Shown here piece by piece: positions 52,259 to 61,572 of a DNA stretch of 64,000 bases. This stretch comes from Arthrobacter sp. CDRTa11. GTDB taxonomy: Bacteria > Actinomycetota > Actinomycetes > Actinomycetales > Micrococcaceae. The stretch lies in NCBI RefSeq assembly GCF_026427775.1, contig NZ_CP044532.1:5097233-5161232 (forward strand), given 5' to 3'. Position 1 is the stretch's first letter. Each line of letters opens with the position of its first letter. Made by a program: the position numbers and the translations under genes. The notes under the pieces are model-generated. The model was not told where the DNA came from, did no database searches, and was given only the letters and a program-made list of their open reading frames with translations.

Positions 52259-53079
52259 TGCATACCCTCGCTACACGCTCGCAGGGTGTGTCTCAAGGAG
52301 AACGCAAAGTTTTTTGGATGCCGCTTGAAAGAGTCTGCGCTTCGAGACCTTGTTCAGGGATCCCTTGGGTCATGCGATGGTGAGGGGTGAAATCGAGAAG
52401 TACGAGTCCGGAGGGAGCAGGGGCGACTCAACAATGGCAAAAATCATCGATCGGCAACGAACGTCCAAAAGAGAACAAACGTACTTCTTCCCCTGGCCAA
52501 CTTCTTCGTGATCTATTTTTGATACCACCTCACCAGCATCTCTTTATACTCCTCATCAAATAGGCTTTCTGCCTTAAACCTCCCTGGCCAGTCAGACACC
52601 CAAAACCCACTGATTTGATTGGAAAACCAACCGATTCTCGCTCCCTACCCAACCTAGATTGCTGACAGGGAGATGGTGTCGCCATAGACCGATTCCTGTC
52701 GGCCCCAGCTTAAACGGCTTCGAGTTGAACGCTGGACGATACCCAAAAAGAGCGCCGTCACCGTTCTCTTCGGACTTCCGTTGTGAAAGCCACGACCATC
52801 GATTCACCCGATAGGTGATGAGACGCACCGCATACAGGGCAAGCATTCGTTCGGATAGTCATCCGTAACGCCCATCGAGACTAAGTATGCTCTTAGAAAA
52901 AGCCAGCAATACACGCCGGGCTCGCACTCAAGAGTGCATCCAAACCCGATCCGAGCAAGACTTCCACTTGAGACGGCTTCATTGAAAACTCCCCCTCGAA
53001 AACGAGCTGGGGGGAAACGGCGCCACTCACCACTAGGCGTCAAGCGCTAGTAGACAGGGGCGGCAATAATCACGCACCA

Positions 53080-53095
53080 TGTTTCACGTGAAACA
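53080..53095. other. parS: parS site 3
   Basis: Perfect 16-mer TGTTTCACGTGAAACA, 0.84 kb after site 2. Confidence 0.95.
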
Positions 53096-53455
53096 TGAGG
53101 TTCTAACGGAAGGACCACTGAAAGTGCGCGGCTACGGCAACTTGACGAGGGTGGTTCTCAGGGTCAGTGCGATGATCAGCACGAAAGATCATGAAACCGG
53201 CAGTCCCATCAGTACCCCCCAATTAGGGCAACCAACAGAGAGTTCCAATGGTGCAAATGGAACGATTGCGCGGTTCAGCTGCTGATCAGTTGACTTCTAC
53301 GGACTCACATCGTGCTTGTTGGTCATAATCGCCAACGCCAAAAATGGAACCACGAATCATTCTTCAACCCTCAAAGTGTGTGTCACCCTCAGTCGAACAT
53401 GGAAGCGTTCCTTGCGAAGATACCTGAGAGTTCCAAGCCCAATTGCTGAACCGCT

Positions 53456-53491
53456 CAGAGAGCTCGAATCGGACAGAGAGCTCGAATCAGA
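53456..53491 (+). repeat. Tandem 18-bp direct repeat
   Basis: Two copies of CAGAGAGCTCGAATCGGA, the second with one change. Meaning unknown; a remnant of slippage in non-coding DNA is likely. Confidence 0.6.
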
Positions 53492-54247
53492 CCGCATGAA
53501 GCTACTGAAGGGCAGTTGCCAATAGACCGCGAGATCGGCCACGTATGGATGTGACGAAATGATCTGCTCGCCGATAGGCTACGACTCAATCTCTCTGCCC
53601 GTCCGTGCCCTCGACGAGTAGGGCCACTCACAGCAAGAGCGTCTACCGATGCTAATGGGAAATCCTGCGACCCAGCAACCCACCCAAGAAGGCCTCCCTA
53701 CATTGCCCGTTACGGTGGCTACACCGACAACGCAGGACTCCATCGACGCTCTAAGGATGTCGGCAAGGCAAGCGGTGCCAATTCCTGCTGCCACAACGAA
53801 CAAGCGGACTCTATTTGTTGAAGCCAGGTGCTCAGTCGTGAGCACCTGCTGCGGCCTGTCCGCTGATAGCGCCCGTGTGCATCCTTGTGCGGAACGCAGT
53901 GCTCTCCTCACTCACAGGTATCACCGCTCCTCTGGAGCCGCACCTAGATAGCCGCCACTATTGCCATCTGGCCTTTGACGGGAGAAGGGACCCCAGGCCC
54001 GCTTTCAACAAGTGCAGGATCTGGAGCAAATCCCGTCCCCTTACTGGTTCAAGAATCTTGGATGGGTGTGAGCGCCGGACACCACCGCTTTCACTGCCGC
54101 TCAGGGTCGAGAGTCAAGGTCAAGGGCCGAATCTGTGCCCGCCTAAAGCAGGAACGCGACGGGCAGGTCCGCATCTCCCGGTCGACAAATGCGTCGTTGT
54201 TGTTAGGACCCTAGGATGAGCCCTCCGCTGTAGAGTTTTCCCTGCTT

Positions 54248-54263
54248 CGTTTCACGTGAAACA
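54248..54263. other. parS: parS site 4
   Basis: Core intact, first base C instead of T. Only 26 bp from site 5 centre to centre, about 2.5 helical turns. Confidence 0.92.
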
Positions 54264-54273
54264 GGAGCGGATT

Positions 54274-54289
54274 TGTTTCACGTGAAACA
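54274..54289. other. parS: parS site 5
   Basis: Perfect 16-mer, paired with site 4. The first DnaA-box array begins 0.54 kb further on. Confidence 0.95.
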
Positions 54290-54824
54290 ATGAACACGCC
54301 GGAACAGACCCCTGGTCATCCCCAGATGGTCGGCCCTGGGCCCAGGGCAGGCGTCTCCGGATCTAGAGAAGGAACCTTTGTGCTGAACCGTAAGGGACTA
54401 GCGCACACAATCGTTGGTCTCCGGTGACTACTCCTGCTGGGCTGAACAGCAGGGGATACCCAACAACATTCTTCCCGCCGGCCCACAGCATCGAGCTCAA
54501 CAGAGAACGGCGGGCTACTTCGCTGCAAGGCCCTCCGCACGGTTCGGTACCTTCCTGCCTCTGGCACTCGCTGCAGCCTTCCATCTTGGCACCGCCATCA
54601 AAGCTGAACCGCGCTCCCACGAATGTCGGTGGAGCCGACTAATAGACGCAGGCCCCTACGGAAATTGGGACTCCGCTAATACGGCCAGACTGCGGATGGT
54701 GCGCCGCAGACCAGCCGTTCCAGCTCCGTGGAGGCTTGGTGATCTGACGCGCACCGCACAGACTACGCCTCTCAAGGGAGCACACGTGCCTAACTGCATT
54801 GCACGGCCGGCCGACTTGCGGGGG

Positions 54825-54870
54825 TTATCCCCAGATCTTATGCACACCTTTATCCACAGGCTTACCCACA
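54825..54870 (+). other. DnaA-box array A (four boxes)
   Basis: Four boxes in the same orientation: TTATCCCCA (54825), TTATGCACA (54838), TTATCCACA (54850, perfect) and TTACCCACA (54862); spacing 13, 12 and 12 bp. Such density does not arise by chance in this G/C-rich genome. Confidence 0.8.
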
Positions 54871-55072
54871 GGCTCCCCATGTCATTTGGGAAACGCCAGG
54901 GTGTCACCTCGATCACCTACTTCGGACGACGTCACTGAGTTCATGCAGAGGTGCGATAACTTCGAGTGCCACCTATGGCTCTATGAGCTTTTACGTGATG
55001 AAAAACACGACAAAATCGCTCGGGACCGGGGATTACTTATCCCTTCGAAGGCCCTGACGTGTCCCCGCGACC

Positions 55073-55088
55073 TGTTTCACGTGAAACA
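55073..55088. other. parS: parS site 6
   Basis: Perfect 16-mer lying between the two DnaA-box arrays, 200 bp after array A and 94 bp before array B. Confidence 0.95.
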
Positions 55089-55181
55089 TAAGTACTAGTT
55101 CGTTGGCCCACCAACGCCCTGGACGAGTCAGCACTGATTCTTGCCGCACAAGTGCAGACGACCCGGCCCAACTGCACACTC

Positions 55182-55238
55182 TTATCCCCAAAGTTATCCA
55201 CAGCGATATCCACCGGGCTTTCCACTGCTTTATCCACC
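55182..55238 (+). other. DnaA-box array B (five boxes at exact 12-bp period)
   Basis: TTATCCCCA (55182), TTATCCACA (55194, perfect), ATATCCACC (55206), CTTTCCACT (55218) and TTATCCACC (55230): same strand, every 12 bp without exception. A degenerate copy may sit in phase at 55170. The weaker boxes would need cooperative binding next to the strong one. Confidence 0.8.
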
Positions 55239-56558
55239 GCTTCGCCCCCAGCCGAAGCCGAGGCTTAGGAGTAAACCTCTGAATCAAATTCGAGTCCTGG
55301 CTCCCTTGGACACAGCTCCATCGCGACTGTTCAGCGTGAGGCCGATGACCGTTTCGAAGAAAGTGTGCGCCCACTACCGATCTCCACCACACCATCCTGA
55401 GCGCAACTCGATCATGAACTTGGCCACAGCCTGACCACATAGACCCGCCACTGACGCTCCGGAAACACGCACATCCGTAAAGGCGCACCTTGCTGGCGAC
55501 AGGAGCAGGGCAGCCTGCCAACGACAGGGCTGACTATAGAAATCGATGATTGATCGAGTGGCGAGGGTCGCCGACAGCCGACGTAGTCATCACATGTCAT
55601 GACTTCTGCATGTAGGGGAGTCCTCTGTTCGAGCGTCTCCAGCGTTCTTGCCCTTGGATGCCTGATCGCCGCGGCTGGGCCAAACCAGACCCATGTGCCC
55701 ACAAGCGTCGAGCCTACGTCTATACGGGCTAGACACTGTAGGAGGACGCTTGAAACTGGGTGACCAACCGGCGAAGCCCAAAGCTCGAGTAGTAATTTGG
55801 ATAGGGCAGTGGGCACAGCTTCTTGAGCTATAGAGTTCCGGACACGCGTCACTGGATCTCACCCAACGTGTTGCACGGCGGACAAGCGCCAACCAATCAC
55901 TGCAAACCTATGAATCGTCTGATGCTGATGTCTTGAGTGATCAGCTGTGTATGCGCCGCGTAAACACGGCGTCGCGTATGTGTCGGACTAGCGGGCAGTA
56001 CGTGGCCAGAGGCGAGTTGTGCCCGGGCTTCAAGGCTGGTCAGAGGCTCCCGAGCAGGGCGTACCCGGTTTCCCTGGACGCCTCTGCAAGCTGCCCTCCA
56101 AGGAAACGCTACGGACGAGGGAATACCTGCGGCTGATTATGCGGATACCCTGGTGATTATCTGGCTCTTTCCATTTGCTTGACGGCGACGTGGGGGATGA
56201 GCAGCCTCAGGTGCTCGGACATCAGCAACGTGAGGGGCGAGCACATGGGCCTACCGACAAGTGCTCCTCTCCCGAACCGGAAACATTCAATCCGTCCGAT
56301 CTTTTCAAAACATCAATGGGCTGGCGCACTTGTTTATACGGCCGCCGTACACCGGCGAATTAGCGAATGCCCACACCTCAAAACATCTTGTTGCCACCCC
56401 CGCGTCGGCTTCAGATTGTTTGCCAAAGACCTGGATACCTCGGCGGATGCGACCTCCTCCACATGGATTCGCCATACTTCCCCTTCCACATGGAACCTCT
56501 GATGATTGCCCTTAGATTGCACGCCGCAGGCTCGCCCTCCCATGGTTGTGCCACCTAA

Positions 56559-56598
56559 CTACTTTCAGCCAGGAGGACCTACTTTCAGCCAGGGGGAC
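56559..56598 (+). repeat. Tandem 20-bp direct repeat, possibly an IS21-type end remnant
   Basis: Two adjacent copies of CTACTTTCAGCCAGGAGGAC, differing at one base. On the other strand the unit contains TGGCTGAAAGTAG, which resembles the multiple terminal repeats of IS21-family elements. No transposase gene or second end was found, so at most a relic. Confidence 0.45.
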
Positions 56599-56921
56599 CA
56601 AGGCAAGCTGCTGAACTTCGTGGGGGACATCAAGCTGTACCGAACCACGATCAATGGGCAAGGGTCTCGGTGACCATGGCATGGACGCAAACAGCCGACA
56701 CGACGGCGCGGATGGCATCCTCAGCGGAGCAGCGGATGACCACACCGATACCGCTTCTTAGGTTGGCGAGATTGTTGTCGGCGGTCTAGTTATTCGACGC
56801 GACAGAAACGTTGGATCACTTCTACCTTTCGAGACTTCATCTTCGTTCCCCGGTCGTCTTGGAGTCGCAGGCCTCTTTAGCCGGCCCTGAATAACAATCC
56901 CTAACGTAGCTTTCGTCTGTG

Positions 56922-56937
56922 CGTTTCACGTGAAACA
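56922..56937. other. parS: parS site 7
   Basis: Core intact, first base C. Separated from site 6 by 1.85 kb, the largest gap in the cluster. Confidence 0.92.
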
Positions 56938-56990
56938 TCTAGGCTTCAGGACGCAGAGGAGTTCACCTTGACGGGATCAGCCCCACTATC

Positions 56991-57042
56991 TGGCTCGTGA
57001 TCCCTCATCTCGTACCTGGCTCCTGATCCCTCATCTCGCTTC
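56991..57042 (+). repeat. Tandem 26-bp direct repeat
   Basis: Two copies sharing TGATCCCTCATCTCG, between parS sites 7 and 8. Function unknown. Confidence 0.55.
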
Positions 57043-57202
57043 CTGCTCGAGCCAACCATCATGAACCGCAAACTCCTCCATGGGCTGTAGGTGCACGGTC
57101 CACAGCCCAACGTTGCCCACTCGGCGATGTGGGTGGTGCTGTAGAACGGCTGGTAGGACGCAGACGCATGCGCGGAGCAGGCCATCAGAGCCGCCCCATC
57201 AC

Positions 57203-57218
57203 GGTTTCACGTGAAACA
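57203..57218. other. parS: parS site 8
   Basis: Core intact, first base G. Confidence 0.92.
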
Positions 57219-57780
57219 CTGCTGGCTATCCTGCGGTCACACACACCGCAGAATAGCGTGAGTTTCTTATGCAAGGTCATCTAGTCCAGCAGATCCGCAA
57301 ATTCAGTGCGGAGAAAGTACGTACCAACGCAGTTTCGGAGTGACAATATCGGCGCCTGAAACGGGCTTCATTGGCGGTATTGCCGCCGGTACAACGTGAA
57401 ATGTCCGGATGTGCCCTCAGTATCGGAGGGTCAGTATCGGAGCGGCGGTAGTAGGGACGGAAGCTAAAAGCGCGTGGCCGGCGAGACCGGTCCCAGCTAG
57501 TCCCATAAAGATGTCTACGCCGTCTCTCTGAATCAACACCATGCACGCAAAAGTAGGCGAAAGCCCTTCCTAAACGGCATCCTTGACCAGGTCAAGGGCA
57601 TTTTGCCCCCATGCCACACCACGGTCACTCGACCTCCCAGCGCTTCAGTTGGTATGCAAAAGTCGGAACTGCACTTGATTGCAAATCCAGGACTAGGCAC
57701 CAGCCGTTATGCCGGTTCAAGCGCTACACAATGGGACCGGATAAGTCCGACAGGAAAGATGGGCTGCGCACCGAGAGGCA

Positions 57781-57814
57781 TAAAAAAGGGCCTGTTTCAC
57801 GTGAAACAGGCCCT
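57781..57814 (-). terminator. parB terminator whose stem is a parS site
   Basis: A 28-bp perfect palindrome (57787-57814) made of GGGCC flanks around parS, followed on the minus strand by TTTTTT (57782-57787). It starts 17 bp past the parB stop. As RNA it folds to a ~12-bp stem with a tight loop plus U tract, a good intrinsic terminator; as DNA it is a perfect ParB site. Confidence 0.85.
57793..57808. other. parS: parS site 9 (within the parB terminator)
   Basis: Perfect 16-mer at the centre of the terminator palindrome. Confidence 0.95.
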
Positions 57815-57831
57815 ACCTCTCAGACGGAAAC

Positions 57832-59112
57832 TCAGGTATCCGAACCGGGAGCGAGTACATCCATAATCCGGTTAAGGTCTTCTACGCTGGCGAACTCAAT
57901 GCTTACCCGGCCCTTCCGGACACCCAGGGAAATCTTCACATTGGTGTCCAGGCGATCCGACAAGGAAGAGGCCAGATAATCAAGCCGCTCGTGACGGGCT
58001 CCTGGACGGGGAATGTTGTTCTTCGCCGGCTTAGCAGGATCCTGATAAAGAGTCACCGCTTCTTCGGTAGCGCGCACGGACATACCCTCCGACACGATCT
58101 TCTGAGCCAGCCGTTCCATGGCAGCCGCATCAGGAAGCGCGAGCAGAGCACGGGCGTGGCCGGCCGAGAGTACGCTCGCAGCCACCCGGCGCTGGACCAG
58201 GGGCGGGAGCTTGAGCAAACGGAGCGTGTTCGAAACCTGAGGACGCGAACGGCCGATGCGATCAGCAAGCTGCTCGTGGGTGGTGCCAAAGTCTTCCAGC
58301 AGCTGCTGATACGCTGCTGCTTCTTCCAATGGGTTCAGCTGGCTTCGGTGCAGGTTCTCGAGTAGAGCGTCCCGAAGAAGGTCGTCGTCAGTGGTGTCGC
58401 GAACGATTGCGGGGATGGTGTCCATCCCGGCAGCCTGCACTGCCCTCCAGCGGCGTTCACCCATAACCAGCTCATAGGGTTCTCCCCCTTCTTCGGTTGA
58501 AGTACGCACCACAATTGGCTGGAGGACACCGATTTCGCGAACAGAGTGAACCAGCTCTGCCATGTCGTCCTCATCGAAGACCGAACGTGGCTGTTTGCGG
58601 TTGGGATGAATATCCGACACAGGGATTTCGGCGAAACGCACGCCCGGGACCTCCACAAGGTCAACCCCATTGTCCACAGCTGCGTCGTCAGCCGTGACAT
58701 CCTCATTGCCGGCCTGGACTAAGTCAGGAGCGGAGGATGCAGAGGATGCTTTCGAATCCTTGTCCGAGCCGTCCGCTGCAGCCGCCCGGCCCCTGGCTGG
58801 ACCTTTCGCCGCCGGCTTTTCCGACCCTGTGCCGGATGCCCGCCTGGTGGGCTTATCCCCAGCAACGTTGGAAGACTTCACGGCCGGAGCCGGCTTGGAG
58901 GTGGTCGGCTCGGACGCAGAGTCAGGTTCAGTTGAAGGAGCACGTGAGGCGCCGTTGCCTGAAGCCTCGTCCGGCATCTTCTTCCGGCCTTCCGGGAAGA
59001 AGAGGTCCACTGGGCGTGAAGCAGCCGCTCCGTTGCCAGACGCGCTGCCGGCGGCGGAACTTGGAATGAGTGCGCCAAGACCGCGGCCTAGGCCCCGTCG
59101 CTTTTCGCTCAT
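57832..59112 (-). CDS. parB: Chromosome partition protein ParB
   Basis: 426 residues; ATG preceded by GGAGGG 8 bases before. The N-terminal ~165 residues are long and disordered (Ala/Ser/Lys-rich), beginning [18 protein letters not shown], the usual ParA-contacting start. The CTP-binding/CTPase region contains [12 protein letters not shown]; the helix-turn-helix reads [20 protein letters not shown]; a dimerisation domain ends the chain. It loads at parS and spreads; ten parS sites lie within 8 kb. Confidence 0.96.
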   Translation of the reverse strand: MSEKRRGLGRGLGALIPSSAAGSASGNGAAASRPVDLFFPEGRKKMPDEASGNGASRAPSTEPDSASEPTTSKPAPAVKSSNVAGDKPTRRASGTGSEKPAAKGPARGRAAAADGSDKDSKASSASSAPDLVQAGNEDVTADDAAVDNGVDLVEVPGVRFAEIPVSDIHPNRKQPRSVFDEDDMAELVHSVREIGVLQPIVVRTSTEEGGEPYELVMGERRWRAVQAAGMDTIPAIVRDTTDDDLLRDALLENLHRSQLNPLEEAAAYQQLLEDFGTTHEQLADRIGRSRPQVSNTLRLLKLPPLVQRRVAASVLSAGHARALLALPDAAAMERLAQKIVSEGMSVRATEEAVTLYQDPAKPAKNNIPRPGARHERLDYLASSLSDRLDTNVKISLGVRKGRVSIEFASVEDLNRIMDVLAPGSDT

Positions 59113-59178
59113 GTATAAATCCCTCCAGTGGAAGAGCCCGGTATTGCCGGACTCCGGTTGTTGCAGTTTTTGAAGATT

Positions 59179-60246
59179 CTAGCGTTCAGCGATTTCGGCT
59201 GCGGCTTCCAAATAGGACAGGGCGCCGCTGGAGGAAGGGTCGTACGTCATGACGGTCTGCTGGTAGCTCGGTGCCTCTGAAATGCGGACCGACCGGGGTA
59301 CTACTGCTCCGAGTACCTGCTTGGGGAAGTGCTGGCGAACCTCGGCAGCTACTTGAGCGGCGAGGTTGGTGCGGCCGTCGTACATTGTCAGGAGGATCGT
59401 GGAAACCTCGAGATCGGCATTGAGGTGCTTTTGAATCATCTCAATGTTCTTCAGCAGCTGGCTCAGACCTTCCAGGGCGTAGTACTCGCACTGGATCGGA
59501 ATCAGAACCTCGCCGGCAGCACAGAAGGCATTGACAGTCAGCAGCCCCAGGCTTGGAGGGCAGTCGATGAAGATGTAGTCCAGGCGCTCTTCGCCATTCT
59601 TCTCGCGTGCCTTCGAATAGACGTCGATGGCGCGGCGAAGCCGCTGTTCGCGGGCTACCAGGGAGACCAGTTCGATCTCTGCGCCGGCCAAATGGATGGT
59701 GGCGGGGGCACAGATCAGGTTTTTGATGTCCGGGCACGGTGCCACCACGTCTGCCAGGGGAAAGTCGTTGATCAGGACGTCGTAGATGCTGTCCACGTCG
59801 GCATGGTGCTCGACGCCAAGTGCGGTGGAGGCGTTACCCTGGGGATCGATATCTATGACCAGGACATTCAACCCGGCAGCAGCCAACGCGGCGGCGATGT
59901 TGACGGTGGTGGTGGTCTTCCCAACGCCGCCCTTTTGATTGGACACAGTAAAGACCCTGGTCTTTTCCGGTTTGGGAAGCTCCCGGCCGAGAAGCCGTTC
60001 CCGCCGCTTGGTTTCATGGGCGAGCTCACGCGCGATGGGACTGGAATCGTCCATTGTATCGATGACGTTGGAACTACCGGATGCGGTTGTTTCACGTGAA
60101 ACGGAGGCAAGCACCCCTAGTTCTGCAACCGGGTTGGGGTGATTACCGCCCCGTCCTGGCGCGAAACCTTGACCAGCAAATGATCGTGCTGACCCCAGGG
60201 ACACAAACGGCGGAATCCGTTGTGTGGAGGCTTCGCTACTGGTCAC
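59179..60246 (-). CDS. parA: Chromosome partition ATPase ParA
   Basis: 355 residues from GTG 60246. Deviant Walker A KGGVGKTT at ~residue 109, DIDPQGNASTALG as Walker A', and DYIFIDCPPSLG as Walker B. The first ~100 residues are an extension not needed for the fold; within it SVSRET is encoded by a parS site (60088-60103). A shorter start (ATG 60054) would drop it, but neither start has a clear Shine-Dalgarno. Drives movement of ParB-parS complexes. 66 bp before parB. Confidence 0.95.
   Translation of the reverse strand: MTSSEASTQRIPPFVSLGSARSFAGQGFAPGRGGNHPNPVAELGVLASVSRETTASGSSNVIDTMDDSSPIARELAHETKRRERLLGRELPKPEKTRVFTVSNQKGGVGKTTTTVNIAAALAAAGLNVLVIDIDPQGNASTALGVEHHADVDSIYDVLINDFPLADVVAPCPDIKNLICAPATIHLAGAEIELVSLVAREQRLRRAIDVYSKAREKNGEERLDYIFIDCPPSLGLLTVNAFCAAGEVLIPIQCEYYALEGLSQLLKNIEMIQKHLNADLEVSTILLTMYDGRTNLAAQVAAEVRQHFPKQVLGAVVPRSVRISEAPSYQQTVMTYDPSSSGALSYLEAAAEIAER
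60088..60103. other. parS: parS site 10 (inside the parA frame)
   Basis: Core intact, last base G. The only site outside the gene-free region; it lies in the N-terminal extension of parA, or in its leader if translation starts at 60054. Confidence 0.92.
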
Positions 60247-60288
60247 TCGGACACACTCACTCTCGTTCAGCTTTTGCTGCCGTTGACT

Positions 60289-60316
60289 AGCCTAACCGCT
60301 TCGCCCTGAAGACCAA
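60289..60316 (-). promoter_or_regulatory. Candidate parA-parB promoter
   Basis: On the minus strand TTGGTC (60311-60316), a 16-bp spacer and TAGGCT (60289-60294), about 43 bp before the GTG start of parA. It supports the longer ParA. Read-through from rsmG is also possible. Confidence 0.35.
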
Positions 60317-60333
60317 GGTTACCGGGGCCTCAG

Positions 60334-60984
60334 CTAGGCAATCTTTTGGGACTTATTTACAACGATCCGCACCACAGTGGTGGGTTCTTCCAGGAGGTGT
60401 TCACCGACAGTCAGGACTGACGTCTCAATTCCGCCGAGCTTGCGAATTACCTTGGCGGCCTTTTCGATTTCCTCGCCCGCGCTGCGGCCCTTGATGGCCA
60501 CCACCTCGCCTTTGCCGGCGAGAAGGGGGATGGTGAGGCCTGCCAGGTTGCTGAGCGCCGAGACGGCACGCGCAGTAACCACATCAGCCTGAACCAGGCC
60601 GACGGCCAATTCAGCACGCGTCCTCATGACGGTGACATTGCTCAGGTCCAGGTCATCGACCACTTCCTGGAGCCAGATAACACGGCGTTCCAGGGGTTCG
60701 ATCAGGGTGAGTTCCAGATCAGGTCGTGCGATGGCGAGACAGAGACCGGGAAGCCCTGCGCCGCTGCCGACGTCGGCCACATGGCTGCCGTGGGCGATGA
60801 CGCTCTCAATGACCGCACAGTTGAGCACATGCCGGCTCCACAGCCGCGGAATCTCCCGGGGGCCGATGAGGCCCCGTTCCGTCCCGGATGTGGCCAGGTG
60901 CTCAACGTACCGCTGGGCAAGGCCCAGTCGGTCGCCGAAGATTTTCTCAGCCGCCAGCAATTCTGCTGCCGTGATGTCAACCAT
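60334..60984 (-). CDS. rsmG: 16S rRNA (guanine-N7) methyltransferase RsmG
   Basis: 216 residues with the SAM-binding motif VADVGSGAGLPGLCLAI and later TARAVSALSNL typical of RsmG/GidB, which methylates G527 of 16S rRNA. Loss of this gene gives low-level streptomycin resistance in other bacteria. 21 bp after jag; part of the rpmH-to-parB minus-strand series. Confidence 0.95.
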   Translation of the reverse strand: MVDITAAELLAAEKIFGDRLGLAQRYVEHLATSGTERGLIGPREIPRLWSRHVLNCAVIESVIAHGSHVADVGSGAGLPGLCLAIARPDLELTLIEPLERRVIWLQEVVDDLDLSNVTVMRTRAELAVGLVQADVVTARAVSALSNLAGLTIPLLAGKGEVVAIKGRSAGEEIEKAAKVIRKLGGIETSVLTVGEHLLEEPTTVVRIVVNKSQKIA

Positions 60985-61005
60985 GATTAGCGGTTCAGCA
61001 ATTCT

Positions 61006-61572
61006 CTAGTCAGCGGAAACAACAATGTGGCGGTCTGCGCCTTCGCCCTCGGATTCGCTGACCAGACCGAGGTCGGCAACAGCATCGTGGACGATCTTGC
61101 GTTCGTAGGCGCTCATGGGTTCCAGGGCCACAGCTTTGCCGGTTTCCTTGACGGAAGCGGCGGCATCCTCTGCAATCTTTTGCAGGTGCCCGGCGCGCTC
61201 CTGGCGGTAGCCGTTGATGTCCAGGACCAGGCGTGAGCGGTTCTCCGTGGCGGAAAGAACCGAGAGCCTTGTCAGTTCCTGCAAAGCCTCCAGGACCTCG
61301 CCGTCCTCGCCCACCAGGCTGTCGAGGCCGTCCGACTCTTCCTCGGCAACGATAGAGATGTAGGTCCGGCCGTTGCGGACCTCGATGTCGATGTCGCCAT
61401 CAATGTCAGCAATGTCCAGGAGTTCTTCCAGGTAGTCGGCTGCAACGTCGCCTTCTTCTTCGAGACGGCTGGCAGCGGAACCTTTGGAGGAAGCAGCGGA
61501 GTCGCTCACGGACTCGTCCTGATCGTCAATAACCTCGTCGGAAAGGGCGTGTTCGGTGCTCTCGGCTGACAT
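61006..61572 (-). CDS. jag: Jag/KhpB-like RNA-binding protein (KH-R3H)
   Basis: 188 residues: acidic disordered N-terminus (~1-45), a KH-type domain (ADYLEELLDIADIDGDIDIEV and VLEALQELTRLSVL) and an R3H domain (ALEPMSAYERKIVHDAV). It lacks the Jag_N domain of the Bacillus protein, as usual in actinobacteria. Shares one base with the yidC stop (TAATG), so coupled to it. Confidence 0.92.
   Translation of the reverse strand: MSAESTEHALSDEVIDDQDESVSDSAASSKGSAASRLEEEGDVAADYLEELLDIADIDGDIDIEVRNGRTYISIVAEEESDGLDSLVGEDGEVLEALQELTRLSVLSATENRSRLVLDINGYRQERAGHLQKIAEDAAASVKETGKAVALEPMSAYERKIVHDAVADLGLVSESEGEGADRHIVVSAD

Larger units (their letters stand above)
51777..57780. other. 6-kb gene-free region with parS and DnaA-box arrays (putative centromere/origin-linked region)
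   Basis: Between the trxA terminator and the parB terminator I find no frame with a known domain, good start site or actinobacterial codon habit; frames are 60-190 codons and overlap at random. Composition looks less G/C-rich than the flanks. It holds nine 14-bp GTTTCACGTGAAAC cores, two DnaA-box arrays (54825-54870, 55182-55238) and a few short direct repeats. In M. tuberculosis this interval carries cwlM and Rv3916c. It probably serves chromosome segregation and perhaps replication control, not coding. Tiny RNA genes cannot be excluded. Confidence 0.75.

Noticed and set aside
54984..55010. TTTTACGTGATGAAA as an eleventh parS.
   Set aside because: Several mismatches in the palindrome core; not called.
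55275..55306. A tRNA-like 3' part (TTCGAGTCCTGGCTCCC).
   Set aside because: No matching 5' acceptor arm, D-arm or anticodon arm nearby; probably chance.
57581..57597. Palindrome CCTTGACC-A-GGTCAAGG as a terminator or operator.
   Set aside because: No gene beside it, T tract interrupted, and nothing else supports a role.
51784..57830. Many open frames of 60-190 codons in the gene-free region (for example 51902-52225, 54414-54938, 55412-55852).
   Set aside because: No domain, no good ribosome site, overlapping frames on both strands, and amino-acid composition of random sequence.
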